DNA of 64,000 nt from Arachnopeziza araneosa. Lineage: Eukaryota; Ascomycota; Leotiomycetes; Helotiales; Arachnopezizaceae. Below the pieces are notes generated by a model. That model ran no database searches, was not told the origin of the DNA, and saw only the letters and a program-made list of their open reading frames with translations. The position numbers and the translations under genes are program-made. Location of the stretch: NCBI GenBank assembly GCA_003988855.1, contig QYAI01000004.1:496001-560000 (forward strand), written 5' to 3'. Below, piece by piece: positions 1 to 10,723 of this stretch. The stretch's first letter is position 1. Every line of letters starts with the position of its first letter.

Positions 1-73
1 GTTTCCGCAAAGTTCAAGACTGGCGTCTATATCAACATCGGCTGAGATTTGAGGGTAGAGCTTTGAAGTTTCT

Positions 74-1914
74 TCATAAGTCCTCCACTTTACCCTTTGA
101 GCCACTTGGTAGAGGCTTCTGTGCAGCTTCTGCAGCAGCAATAACATCTTGACCGGCAAACCCTATCTGCCCAAATGTGGCGCCATCAGCTATGCTAGCT
201 CGGTGCTTCTTAAAAGGACTACCAACGATGGAATCGTCTGGTAAGTTTGCAGCATAAGATGTATTTGGTAGTGTTTGGATTGACGGCAAATGAGGCTCTG
301 ATTCAGCAGGTGGTGTTGCTTCGTGAGAAGTAGTTCCTGCAGAGGCTGGAGATCTGCGGGAGCTTGAATTAAGAGGTTCTGCAGAATGCTGTCGCTTGAG
401 CTGTAAAACTCTTGTTAGCAAATAATCATTCGACACATTGAGATTACTTACCTTGATACGCCCAACACCGTCTGCAACCTCCCCTGTAATTCTGGCGTCC
501 TCTGGACTAAGAAGTGTCTTGATATCCTTATCATCCATCTCGTCCATCTTCTCGGAAATCTCCATATCATCTTCGTCCTCATCACTGTCTTCTTCCACAG
601 CTCCACCGACACTTCCATTGCTCTTCTTTCTAGCTTTGTTGCGGCGGCGAGCAGAACCATCAGTATCTCTAAATGACGAAAATCCTACAGTCCCAACCGG
701 CTTCAAGGGGTTGAGGTTGGAAAAGTCTAATTGCGTCGACCGTCTTTTTGTAGAAATAGGTCCACTCTTTTGCTGCTTGGGTGAGACAATGCCCATCTTT
801 TGAAGTTGTCCTACAATATATTAGTATCGGTTTATCAAAGGGGGGTAAAGGGGGGTGTAGATGACTTACTTTCACCACGATAGAAGAATGTGAATACGGC
901 AAATGGTTTGTCTGGTCCATCTATTCCTGTCACCGTCTGGGTACTGATCGACTTAGGGTCTAGGGATTTAGGCTTGGCAAAACTGGTAGTATGGTCAATA
1001 TCGGCTTCATCGGTGTTACCATTCTTTCCTCCCTCTTCATCGTCATCATGAGCATCGAATTGTGGAGAGTATTCTCCTCTCTTGATTTCACCAGAGGCTA
1101 AGACACGAAACATTGCGACCTTAATTTGCCCTGCGGCCTCCGGGGGCGCGTCATCATCTGAGCCTGAGCTGAAATCCTCATCATCCGTCAGTTTCTCAAC
1201 GGGAGATCGTTCATCGTCACCATATCTCAGCACATCTCGAAGGCCAGAAGTCTTCCGTTCATTGCCCAAAATATCCTCATCACTACCTGCTTCTTGCTTT
1301 ACTCGTCTGCGGCGCTTGTCGAATTTTTGTCGACGTTTCTCAATCTTGGCTGCTGCATCCTGGCCATCAAGGTCTAAACCATTCAACCATCTTTCCAGGC
1401 CGACCTCACGGAAAAGAAACTCTCTCTCAGCCAGACCACCGCCTTCTGATGTTGGAACCTGAACCCAGCGTGAATTCACCCAAGTCTCTTCACCAGGTCG
1501 TAACAGTGTGGCAACCTCTTCTTTTAGTCGTCCATCAAAGTAAATATAGGCAGCAATGGTTTCGTTTTCAGATTTTGTGATAGGTATGTAGGGACCTGTA
1601 CCTCCAGCATTAACACCTCTTGAAGAGCCTAAGCCAGGTAGTCCTGCGACGATTTGTGGACTCGGATTTGGGTTGTCTGAAGTGGGCTTCGGAGCAGAAT
1701 ATGGAATGGGAAGACCAGGCGTAAGAAGAGTGATCGAAATGGCAAATTTGGAAGGCTCCGGCTTAGTCGAGGAGGAATCTTGAGATATTTTCGGTTTCGG
1801 TACAGGAATATATGTGTTGACGCGTGAAACCCTTGATTGCTTCTGTACGGAGTACTCTGGGAGCGGATTACCTTCTGCGTGCACACTGACTGCGATGCCT
1901 TTGAAGCACGGCAT
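74..1914 (-). CDS. DUF7918-like conserved fungal protein, 576 aa
   Basis: Three exons: 1914-870, 810-452 and 400-74. The introns at 811-869 and 401-451 have GTAAGT donors and TGTAG/ACAG acceptors, and the joined frame is whole (1731 nt). The first ~200 residues start MPCFKGIAVSVHAEG and hold the IAAYIYFDGR and FREVGLERWL stretches that I associate with the fungal DUF7918 family. The middle and C-terminus are acidic and low-complexity (DDEDFSSGSDDD; EEDSDEDEDD) with a basic RRRNKARKKS stretch, so a nuclear location is likely. No enzymatic motif is visible and the function is unknown. The second intron is 51 nt and free of in-frame stops, so unspliced message would still encode protein with 17 extra residues. 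The family call rests on the N-terminal pattern from memory. Confidence 0.72.
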
Positions 1915-3135
1915 TTTTGTTTAACTGTGTACTGTAATGACCAAAGCAGCACTGCGGCGGTATGGTTTCAATGACCTGGGGTGTGCTGGCGCAAAGTAGA
2001 AGCTTCGCTGGTGGTTTGTCGTGATTGGAGGTTTGCCGCCTCAAGGCCGCCCAAAGGCAAGATGAAGCAGGAGTTCGATTATGATGCGGCGACAATCCAA
2101 GACAGGAGCAGACTGCTGATTGCAGTGCTACTCAAAGTCTTGAGTATATCTGCCCTGAGTTTCTTCGTTGCGGGGGCTGCGCAGTGAGGGAGTGTGAGGT
2201 TCTTGGAGAGAAGGTCGGGTCTTTCGCTCAACGGCTCGGTTGCTGGAGACGCGGACGCAAGTGGTGGATATGAGGAGCAATCTCAAGTGAATGGAAAGAA
2301 AAATACAGGATCAAGTCTCAGATTTCTACTATGAGCTAATAGAACTCCGTTAGCAAGGCCGAATTATTCACAAGCAGACGACGACTACGTTTGAAAAGAA
2401 CCCGGCTTTATTCAGTGCGAGATAATATGATTATAGAAAGGATACGTTCAGAAGATTCTAGGCTTGTCCAGCAATAAAGTGTAACCTATCAATCTTTCCC
2501 CCTTCATTGTATCGCCTCCGAACTAGGCATTCAAAATATATTCTGCTCCAATACATCGCTCAGTGCCCTGAAATTCCTTCAACGTGATCCTAAAATCTGC
2601 TGGCATCAGATCTATTTCCCAATATTAGCAAAAGCTGTTAACTGATCAGGAAGATTGAGAATAAGGCAATTTGGAAATGGATCAGACTGTTGAGCTTGAT
2701 GATTGATTGATCAACATAATATTTCAGTTGGCCGTTCTTAAGGGCAGAAGTTGTAGTCATCAGGGTGTAGGAGTTGATTGAGAATTGCAAGAAAGACATA
2801 CCGACAGAAAACGCAGGCTTTTTTGAACAACTAAAGGCGGTCAGTTGGTCAAAAGGATAATGAATGAGTTAGGAGATGAAATATGGCATTGCATAGTACC
2901 AACGTGTAACTTTGAGCGCCACCGGTGTTGCAGATTAGGACATTGCTGCAGTGGGAAAAAGAAGATGGTTTCGAAGAAACTCCAGCCACCAATTTATTAA
3001 CGCTAGGCACGTCACGTGCCACATCAGGCTGCGATGGTGGGGTCAATTTTGTTGCCCCTCGAACGTCAAGCTTTCTTTACTTGAACTCAACCTGATAGAG
3101 TATCTCTCCAAGTTGCTCTCCTCAACGCCGCTAAG
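1915..3135. other. Intergenic, about 1.2 kb, no gene seen
   Basis: This stretch lies between the divergent starts of the DUF7918-like gene and NTF2, so it should hold both promoters. Short open frames on both strands have no recognisable content, codon pattern or splice logic. No repeat or RNA gene was seen. Confidence 0.5.
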
Positions 3136-3867
3136 ATGGCAAGTAGGTAGCCCCTATTATGAAATTCTTGACATGGTTCCACACTCTTTCCGATACTGTG
3201 TGAGTTGAGGGGAAAGTATTTGCTAACAAGCCAACAGATTTTCATGATGTCGCAAGTCCGTACCAACTTCCTTCTCGTTACTTCACGCTCGATGATCTAT
3301 AATTGAAGAGTGAGTTTGGAATATACAACAAGTAGTAATATTCTCATGTAGAGCAATTCGTTGAGTTCTATTACATCCAATTCGATCAAAACCGGCACAA
3401 CCTAGCTCCTCTCTACGTGAGTTCTCGCATAGGATTTTTGAAGAATATCGACTGAGATCTTCAATAGCGTAATGACTCCATGTTGACTTTTGAGTCTGCC
3501 TCGGTTACTTCTTCAGCACAGATTATCGAGAAGCTTATGGTATGTATTCTTAGGCCGCTGCTACAGTATATTTGGCTTACAGATTGTGATAGAGCCTTCC
3601 ATTTGAGAAAGTCAAGCATGCCGTCTCAACCCTTGATGCACAGCCTACAGGTGCAACTGGCGGAATTCTGATATTGGTGACAGGCGCACTTTTGGTATGC
3701 TGAATATACTAGCTATACTCTGTATATCAGAGATTAGCTAACTCTACGAACTATAGGTGGACGAAGAGCAGAGGCCAATGAATTATAGCCAGGCTTTTCA
3801 ACTTCTGCCGGATGGGAACGGAAGTTATTATATTTTCAACGATATCTTCAAGCTGGTATTTGGATAA
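3136..3867 (+). CDS. NTF2: Nuclear transport factor 2, 124 aa
   Basis: NTF2 carries Ran-GDP into the nucleus by binding FxFG nucleoporins. Hand splicing gives six exons: 3136-3142, 3238-3255, 3352-3416, 3468-3539, 3593-3694 and 3757-3867 (375 nt, 124 aa; yeast Ntf2 is 125 aa). The product begins MANFHDVAKQFVEFYY and contains LAPLYRNDSMLTFE, SLPFEKVKHAVSTLDAQP, GGILILVTGALLVDEEQRP and a terminal FQLLPDGNGSYYIFNDIF, all hallmarks of the family. The 7-nt first exon and 18-nt second exon hide the gene from simple frame scans. All five introns are GT-AG. I chose the start because it alone gives a phase-1 exon that joins the conserved N-terminus. It reads away from the DUF7918-like gene and is followed by TVP18. 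Confidence 0.93.
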
Positions 3868-4807
3868 GCTCGTGAAAAGACAAGGACAAGTTGACAGGGT
3901 AAGTTGGCAACTGGAGGAGGGATTTTGTGTTTGTGAGCGTTATCTGTTTGTTAGACAAGAGGAGATCGCCAGCTGAAGGATTCAGTGGCACTCCTTTGAC
4001 TGTGATAACTGGCGATAGCTTCCTATTGGACGTGCATTCATAGTCAACACTATCAAGACAAAAGCTGTTGTGTTCTTCCCTGCCTTAGTGTCACAATTGT
4101 TGCCTGTTGATAGAAGGCTCGTTCTGGTAGTCACTATTCTTATTCTTATTTTCGGGGTCACTTTGTAATGGAGGCGTTAATCATGAGGCTAAGTATGTAG
4201 AGAGGTGAAGGTAGCATTCATTCGAAATTGAAGTATAAAACCAGCGAAATGAACCCCTTCAGAAGCAAGCTTTACCTCCCATTCACTTCCTGAGCTTAAA
4301 TCTGTTCTGAATATTAACAATTGAGAGTTAACGTAGATATTTGAAGGCCAGCTTGTAGCTCTTGCACAAAACTTACCCAAGTTGTTCAGTACACATAATA
4401 AAGATATGATTTTGTTGTAGCAATTCTAAGAATAACGGGTTTAGATGCAATGCGTATACGAGTTGCTGTTTTATTGTTGCCTTCCCTCTCAGCCTCATTA
4501 TTGCGACGCAGCACTAGCAGCGATTGGCTCCTACCCAATCACGACTCCCTGCGACGCAAGCTCGGTCAGAAGAATCGCCAGACATTCTTGTGAACACATA
4601 AAACAAAAGCCCAGCTTCCGGATCTTACACAACTCGCACACTCTCTCAACTCATTGGAACCCTAGTCGTTTCACCTCAAAGACCAGCTTTTTGAGAAAAA
4701 GTTCCTTTGACTGCAAGCCACGTTTTCGGCTGGAACTGTAATCCTGCTTATTGAATATCGACTCAACACCTTCCGACACCCAGTGCTTTCAATCAAGAAG
4801 AGCCAAA
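3868..4807. other. Intergenic between NTF2 and TVP18
   Basis: About 0.9 kb holding the NTF2 3-prime region and the TVP18 promoter and leader. A small open frame at 4445-4741 covers the putative TVP18 promoter and leader and has no family resemblance. No RNA gene or repeat was seen. Confidence 0.45.
4523..4539. promoter_or_regulatory. Paired inverted CCAAT boxes upstream of TVP18
   Basis: ATTGG at 4523-4527 and CCAAT at 4535-4539 face each other about 270 bp before the TVP18 start codon. CCAAT is the core site of the fungal HAP/CBC complex. The motif is short, so a chance match is possible. Confidence 0.35.
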
Positions 4808-5552
4808 ATGACGATCGCCGAGGAATTTGCAACGAGGAATTTCAGTAAGACTTCGCTGGGAGACAAGGTGCTTTATTGTATTGGCTAACTCTGATATCCA
4901 GGTATCTACGGTCAATGGTAAGCAAGCCATAGCTTCTTCCAGTCTTTGTTCAACAAAGATCGAGACTTGCGAATTCCAAAGAGCGACCTCTTTTTCACGA
5001 TGAATTAGTCGGAAGACTACTCTTCTTCAACCAAATCTGCCCTATAATGCCATTCATCAATGACACCCAATGCGCTCTTCATCTCAAACTTTGCTGACAT
5101 GTTTGGCGGCAGGACCGGAGTTATATGCATATTTCTCTGCTTTGCCCTAGGTATTTCGCATCTTTTTCATGTTAGCATCATGATTCTCTTTGGAGCCCTC
5201 TGCTTGTAAGTAGCCAATCTCGGCCTAAGAATATCCTCCTAACGTGCAAAGGGCGAGCTCTTTCCTCATCATCTTCATCGAAATTCCTTTGCTTTTACGC
5301 ATCTGCCCTACCTCTTCCAAATTCGACACCTTCATGCGTCGCTTTACGACAAATTACATGCGTGCTGGGATTTATCTCGCAATGGGACTCATTCAGTGGT
5401 TGAGCATAATTCACGAAGCCTCCAGTCTCATTGCTGCAGCAATCATGCTTACACTTGCAGCTGCTTTCTATGCTCTCGCTGGTGTAAAAGGACAAGGCTT
5501 TGTCGGAAGCAAGACGCTTGGTGGTCAGGGAGTTGCGCAAATGATCATCTAG
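4808..5552 (+). CDS. TVP18: Golgi membrane protein Tvp18, 148 aa
   Basis: Tvp18 is a small multispanning protein of late Golgi/Tlg2-containing membranes, thought to act in vesicular trafficking. Exons are 4808-4844, 4902-4917, 5113-5205 and 5252-5552 (447 nt). The product starts MTIAEEFATRNFSIYGQWTG, continues VICIFLCFALGISHLFHVSI, then has FIEIPLLLRICPTS and ends GFVGSKTLGGQGVAQMII. The order and spacing of these blocks and the length match the Tvp18 family. Four hydrophobic segments are visible. The second exon is only 16 nt and the following intron is 195 nt. Start choice: the ATG at 4808 is preceded by GCCAAA and gives the conserved MTIAEEF beginning. Confidence 0.93.
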
Positions 5553-7052
5553 ATGGAAATAATCGGCGGACTATTGAAGAATGAAAGAACCAAGTACATG
5601 ACCAACGAGCGTAGAGTGGCGCATATATGTTGAATGAGGACTCTGATCTCAAGATTGTGGCGAGGGTAGCATGAGTTTGCAGGTGGAACAGGCGTTAAGG
5701 GATTCCGCAGCTGGCTGACTTGGCTGTATTGAACGAGTTTCTTATTGGAGAAAACCTCATTAGGAGGAGTCTCGAAATTTGTACTTTTATGCCTACCCTG
5801 AGGAGGTGCACCGTGAAAGAATGAAGTGTTGCTTTGATAAATGTGCCGTCTGGCTAGATTTTCAACACTTGGGCAAGAAAACTGCCCTTTGGAAGCAAGG
5901 AAGACACTACGAACTATTTTTCTGGACCGTCATCAAGTCACACAGACGCAATTCATGTTCATTTATCATTCTGATTGGCAGGCTAGCAACTCATGACCGA
6001 CGCGGGGAAATATGTGATACTAGTTACAGCTGATTGATGCGCAGGAGCCGTCAGGTGGCAATCAATATTTTGCCGTTTCACTGACGGCGACACCGACATT
6101 TGGGTATATTGGAAGTATTTGTTGCATTTTCCAACCACAGATTGTAATAGGTCTGACAAAGAACGAATGGTTCTGTGGGGGGATATTGTGAAGCTTTAGC
6201 TGACGTTGCGGGTTATATTCAGACAAATGGCTCAAGTTCTTGGAGCAGAGTACAGAGGTACAGGTTTCGATCTTCAAGATTTGTGCAGCCACTGACACCA
6301 CGCTGAGTGCAAGGTTAAGGCCCAGACTTTGTCTTTGGCGGGGTTGAAGTGGGCATTCAAACGGGGTGCCCTTGAAAAATGCCCAGAAGGCGAATCAGGA
6401 CAGTGCAAGCTGAAGGAAGAGCAGAGAAGTCCAATAATCGCAATTAGAACAGCCTTTAGTGGTTAGACGCTATGCGGGCAATAAATACCTGCTAAGCCAT
6501 GACGAAGTTTGTTGATTTAGCGGCAAAGATCAGAACAAGCTTCAGGAGGTAGCTTTAAGAGCATAGCCCGCTTTGGTCTTGATCATCTTCTATCTCCATT
6601 CTCCCGCTATTATTGCCTCTCAGAACTTCAATGAATGAGCTTTGAACAGCTACGCGTAACGCAAATCATAATTGAGTAAGTTTCTATCAAATCATCTTTC
6701 ATTGCTTCCCCGGCAGCGGTGGGCACCTCTTCCGAGACGTATGGGGTCACAAAGACTTCAACCGAGCGGTCTGTATCACTGCTTCTTGCAGCACACCAGA
6801 TCTCTTGCGACCATTGGAATTTGTCTCCACGTTTCCAAGTTGCCAACAGACCCCCGGGCTCGGTTGTCCGTCGTGCAGGAGAGACAACCTCATACAGACC
6901 CTTCTTGATAAGATAGATCACCGCTACTTTGAGCAACTCCAAATATTGGCTTTAGTGTCTCCAAGGATCGGGCATCTCTCAAAAGCCACCTCAATACTGA
7001 TAGGAAAATAGAAGCTCAATTTTTCAAGCTATCAATCGCTCTGTCCTATAAA
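5553..7052. other. Intergenic, 1.5 kb upstream of AIM21
   Basis: TVP18 and AIM21 are co-directional, so this long spacer should contain the TVP18 terminator and AIM21 promoter and leader. Small open frames on both strands overlap one another and show no domain. Nothing else was identified. Confidence 0.45.
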
Positions 7053-10000
7053 ATGTCGACGGCCGTACCGCAAGTCCCACCTCGTCCTGAGCACTCGAAA
7101 AGCTCTGCCACCTCCCTTAGCAGCGAGTTACCTAAAGTTCCTCCTCGACCACTGAATCGACGTATTGACCGCTCAATGTCTCCCGACCGATATGCTCGGT
7201 CCCCCTTGAACGAATCTCCTTTCCTCTCGAATAATGGCAATCCCAGTAAGACGTCATTATATGCCACAGAAAGTGCCAATGTCTCTGGCACCGAAATTGG
7301 ACGACCTCCAAGTGTCAGTCTGCCATCGATTGGGCAAGAAGGGAGTGAATATGCAGAAGTGTTCGGCAGCTCAGAAGACTTGGGAGTGTCACCGAAACAG
7401 ACTCGCAATATTGCCAACGATCTGCAGCTATACGCGCCAAAACCCTCCTTGCCAACATCAAGCGCGAAGCAAAGAGTCTCCGCTGTCACCCGTACCGATT
7501 CTGGACAAGCAGCTGCTTACGGTATTGGCAATCCTTCAAGTATCGGGGACGATAAAGATCCCGCTTCAAGATCTTTAAAGTCGAAACCTAGTTTTGCTAG
7601 TCAAACTTCGAATGGCACCGAACGTCGTCCGTCTAGCGTATCTGATAGCGAGCATGGCATTCCTCAAATTGGGCAGAATGTACCAATGTATCCTAACGCT
7701 GGCGATGTTCAGGCTCCTTCACCTACTCCCTTTGCTGTTACGGGAGTCCCAGGCATTGGATTTCATAACGATGGAACAAAGGCAAGGCATCATAGCCGGA
7801 AGTTGAGTGCTCGTGGTCATGAAGTTCCATCTGATGCATAGTAAGATTAATTTTTTCCCTCTACTTGGACTAAAATGGCCGAAAGAAGCCTCATTATGTT
7901 AAGCGTTCAAAACATGTGGCTAACGATGACTTTAGCGGTCGCTACGGGCATGGCGTTGCTCTTCCCTATGATCGATTTGAAAAAGCATATTATGAAAAAC
8001 ACCCTGATCTGTTTAAGAAAGAACTTGGCCAATATGGAGAGGGCAGGCCAGAATGGGCTATGAGTAGCGAGGACTTGAACAAGATTGTTAGAGATACTGC
8101 TAGCCGAGGTGCTGGATTTGGTAAGGATATTGTTTTGGTTCGAGGAACAAATTGCGGAAATCTAATTACCCTTAGGCACGCCCAGCGAGCAAATTGGGTT
8201 TCAAGCATCTGATGAGTATACCTCTCGGATGTCGTCTCCTCGCTTACCCGGAGTTTACCACGTTGCGCACTCCAATGCATCGGAAACGCACGTTGACTCT
8301 CCTCTGCGGAGAGAATCAGTTGTTGAAACTACTGGGAAGGCCGAGTTCGAGAATACGCTGTCTCGTAGTTTGAAGGATCAATCTGATGTTTCCTTGCGGA
8401 GTGAGATTGACGATGATAATGTCATCCATGTTGAGGCTCCTGCCGAAAGGATTTATGGAGGTTATGGTCATGCTGAATCGACCGAGGACCTTGGTCCACA
8501 TTTTGACGGAGATGAGGCTCCTGACGAGCACGGCTACAGCGCGCCTATTTTAGCTTCGGATGAAGTTGCGAAAGAACCATTCGGCTATGAATTACAGCCA
8601 GCTGTTTCACCTTTGAATGAACGTAGAGGGAGCGGATATTACGAAGACTTGTATCATCATCGATCGGGCAGTCAAAGTAGTAGCAGGCCACCAAGTCGAC
8701 CTAGCAGCAGGCCTGGCAGCATTCATGGACTTTTGCCTGATTTCATCCCACCTAAGTCAACGCCGTTGGAGGATCTTGATGAGTACGAGCCATTGTTTCC
8801 AGAGGAAGAGAAAAAGAAGGCTGGAATTGAAAAATCAACAACCGCCGTCGATAGACTGAAACGCCCGGAGATGAAGAATCGCAAGTTTCCTAGTCAAGAT
8901 ATTTGGGAAGACTCCCCTAATAGTCTGCATTATACGGCAACTGTTTCGACGCCTCAATTGCCAGAGGAAGAAGACGAAAAGAAGGATGCTCCTATTACTG
9001 AAACTCCTGCGCAAGCCTTTGCCAGGCGACAAGAAGAACTTGCTGAATTGGAATCAAAAAATTCTCAGAGTTTCTTGCACCTTGAAAAGGAAAAGAAGCC
9101 TTGGGCCCATAAAACTCATCTGACTTCAGAAATGAGACCAAGCATGAAGCAACGGTTTCCTAGCCGGGACATATGGGAAGATAGCCCTGATAGCTTGCAA
9201 CTCCAGACAACGGTTAGCACTCCCCAGGTGGATGATAAAGATATTGTGAGTCCACCAGAGGAACGGCCAACTACGGGGGCTGTTGTGTATCATCAAGAGA
9301 AGGCTGCAGCAGGGATTCCACTTAGTAGTGAAGAAGGCCGCGCAACTACAGGTATTGCAGCTGTCTTGAAACCGCAGATTCCTGCCCGTCCTACGAAGTC
9401 GAAACTCTCGCAATCTCCAGAGAAACCTCAGCCTACCATTCCAGAACGGCCTGCCCAACGTCAAAAGCAAATTTCTCCCACTGACGGAACAGCTCCGGCC
9501 CTCCCAACGAAAACGAAGCCCCAAATTCCTGCTCGTCCTTCGAAACCAGTGACTCGCGAGTCGTCCGAGAATGTGCCACTGACGCAAGTCACTTCAAATT
9601 CTTCAGCAAAGTCAATTGGGTCCGAACAAGGCTCCGCTCCAGCAGCCAAGCCGAAGCCACCTATCCCGTCTAGGCCTATGGGCGGTAAAATTGCAGCTCT
9701 TCAGAGTGGGTTCATGTCAGACTTAAATAAACGTCTACAGCTTGGTCCTCAAGCTCCTAAGAAGGATGAGCCAGCCCCTGAAGAACCAGAGCCAGAGAAA
9801 GAGAAAACTCCTTTAGTTGACGCACGAAAAGGTAGGGCCAGGGGTCCAGCTCGCCGAGCACCAGCAAAGAGCCCTGCTCCAGCCACTGTAACCTCGACAG
9901 ACAAACCAACTTCCCTGGCTTTCGCGACACCTTCAACTTTGTGGTCAATCGACCCTGACGAGGATTTCATCCACGTTGCTTCCCACGAGTCAGAGACTCC

Positions 10001-10352
10001 CTCCACGATCATCACCAAAGAGGCGCAACCAGAGGGATCGGCTCTTTCTATCAACACAGCAGGAGATTCCTTGCAACAGTCCTCAAAGAATGTTCCTAAT
10101 GCCGAAGACAGAGCGCCTACTTCTTCAGTTTTGGAAGATGCTCATGCTCATGCTCAGAAAGCTGAAGTGGTCGAGAAGTCAGATGAAGCACCAGAAGATG
10201 AAAACCATGTCACGGAACCCACTGCACCTAACGAAGAACCTCAAGTCAAGGAGAGCAGTAGCACCTCGGAGTTACCTGAAAGTCGGGAAGAGGATTTATC
10301 TGCTTCGACGGCGACTCTGAAGGCAGCAGAAGTGGAAGACGATGTAGAATAG
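7053..10352 (+). CDS. AIM21: Aim21-like actin patch protein, 1049 aa
   Basis: Aim21 acts at cortical actin patches, where with Tda2 it binds capping protein and limits actin assembly; the yeast gene name reflects a mitochondrial inheritance phenotype. Exons: 7053-7840, 7936-8120 and 8176-10352. The first intron ends CTAACGATGACTTTAG, and only this acceptor gives the conserved YGRYGHG junction. Residues 1-40 carry proline-rich VPPRP repeats. The block FEKAYYEKHPDLFKKEL followed by EWAMSSEDLNKIVRDTASRG is conserved in filamentous fungi. A duplicated FPS(Q/R)DIWEDSP(N/D)SL motif lies in the middle. Several IPxRP motifs precede the family signature KIAALQSGFMSDLNKRLQLG near residue 825. The C-terminus is acidic and probably disordered. 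Many PxxP runs suggest SH3 partners. Confidence 0.82.
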
Positions 10353-10723
10353 AGGTATAGGGATTTATGAGGAGTTTGGTTTAAAGTCTTGTTTTATGTA
10401 GCTTACTTCTTTTCAAGGATGAGTTTGAAATACTATCACAGTTTTAGAACTTTATGACTGTCTATTTTGGCTGCAAGGTTAGAATTTCTTCTCTCCAAAG
10501 AATTTAAAATATTCCACCATTCTCTCTCGACTTTGGCTCGACATTGAAATCTCAAGTTACTACCTTCAAAGGTTGCGGCAATTGAGACTCATCTCCACAA
10601 ATCATACTAACTCATCTCGACTTTGTATGTTCGTTCTCATGCTCTTCAGACGTGGTCAAAAGATACTGAGCAACTCAGGTTTATTCCGATCAATAGCAAT
10701 ACTTCCGGATATCTAGTATACAC
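10353..10723. other. Convergent 3-prime spacer, AIM21 and MCM10
   Basis: A 371-bp gap between two converging stop codons. It has no coding signal and presumably holds both transcription terminators. Confidence 0.5.
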
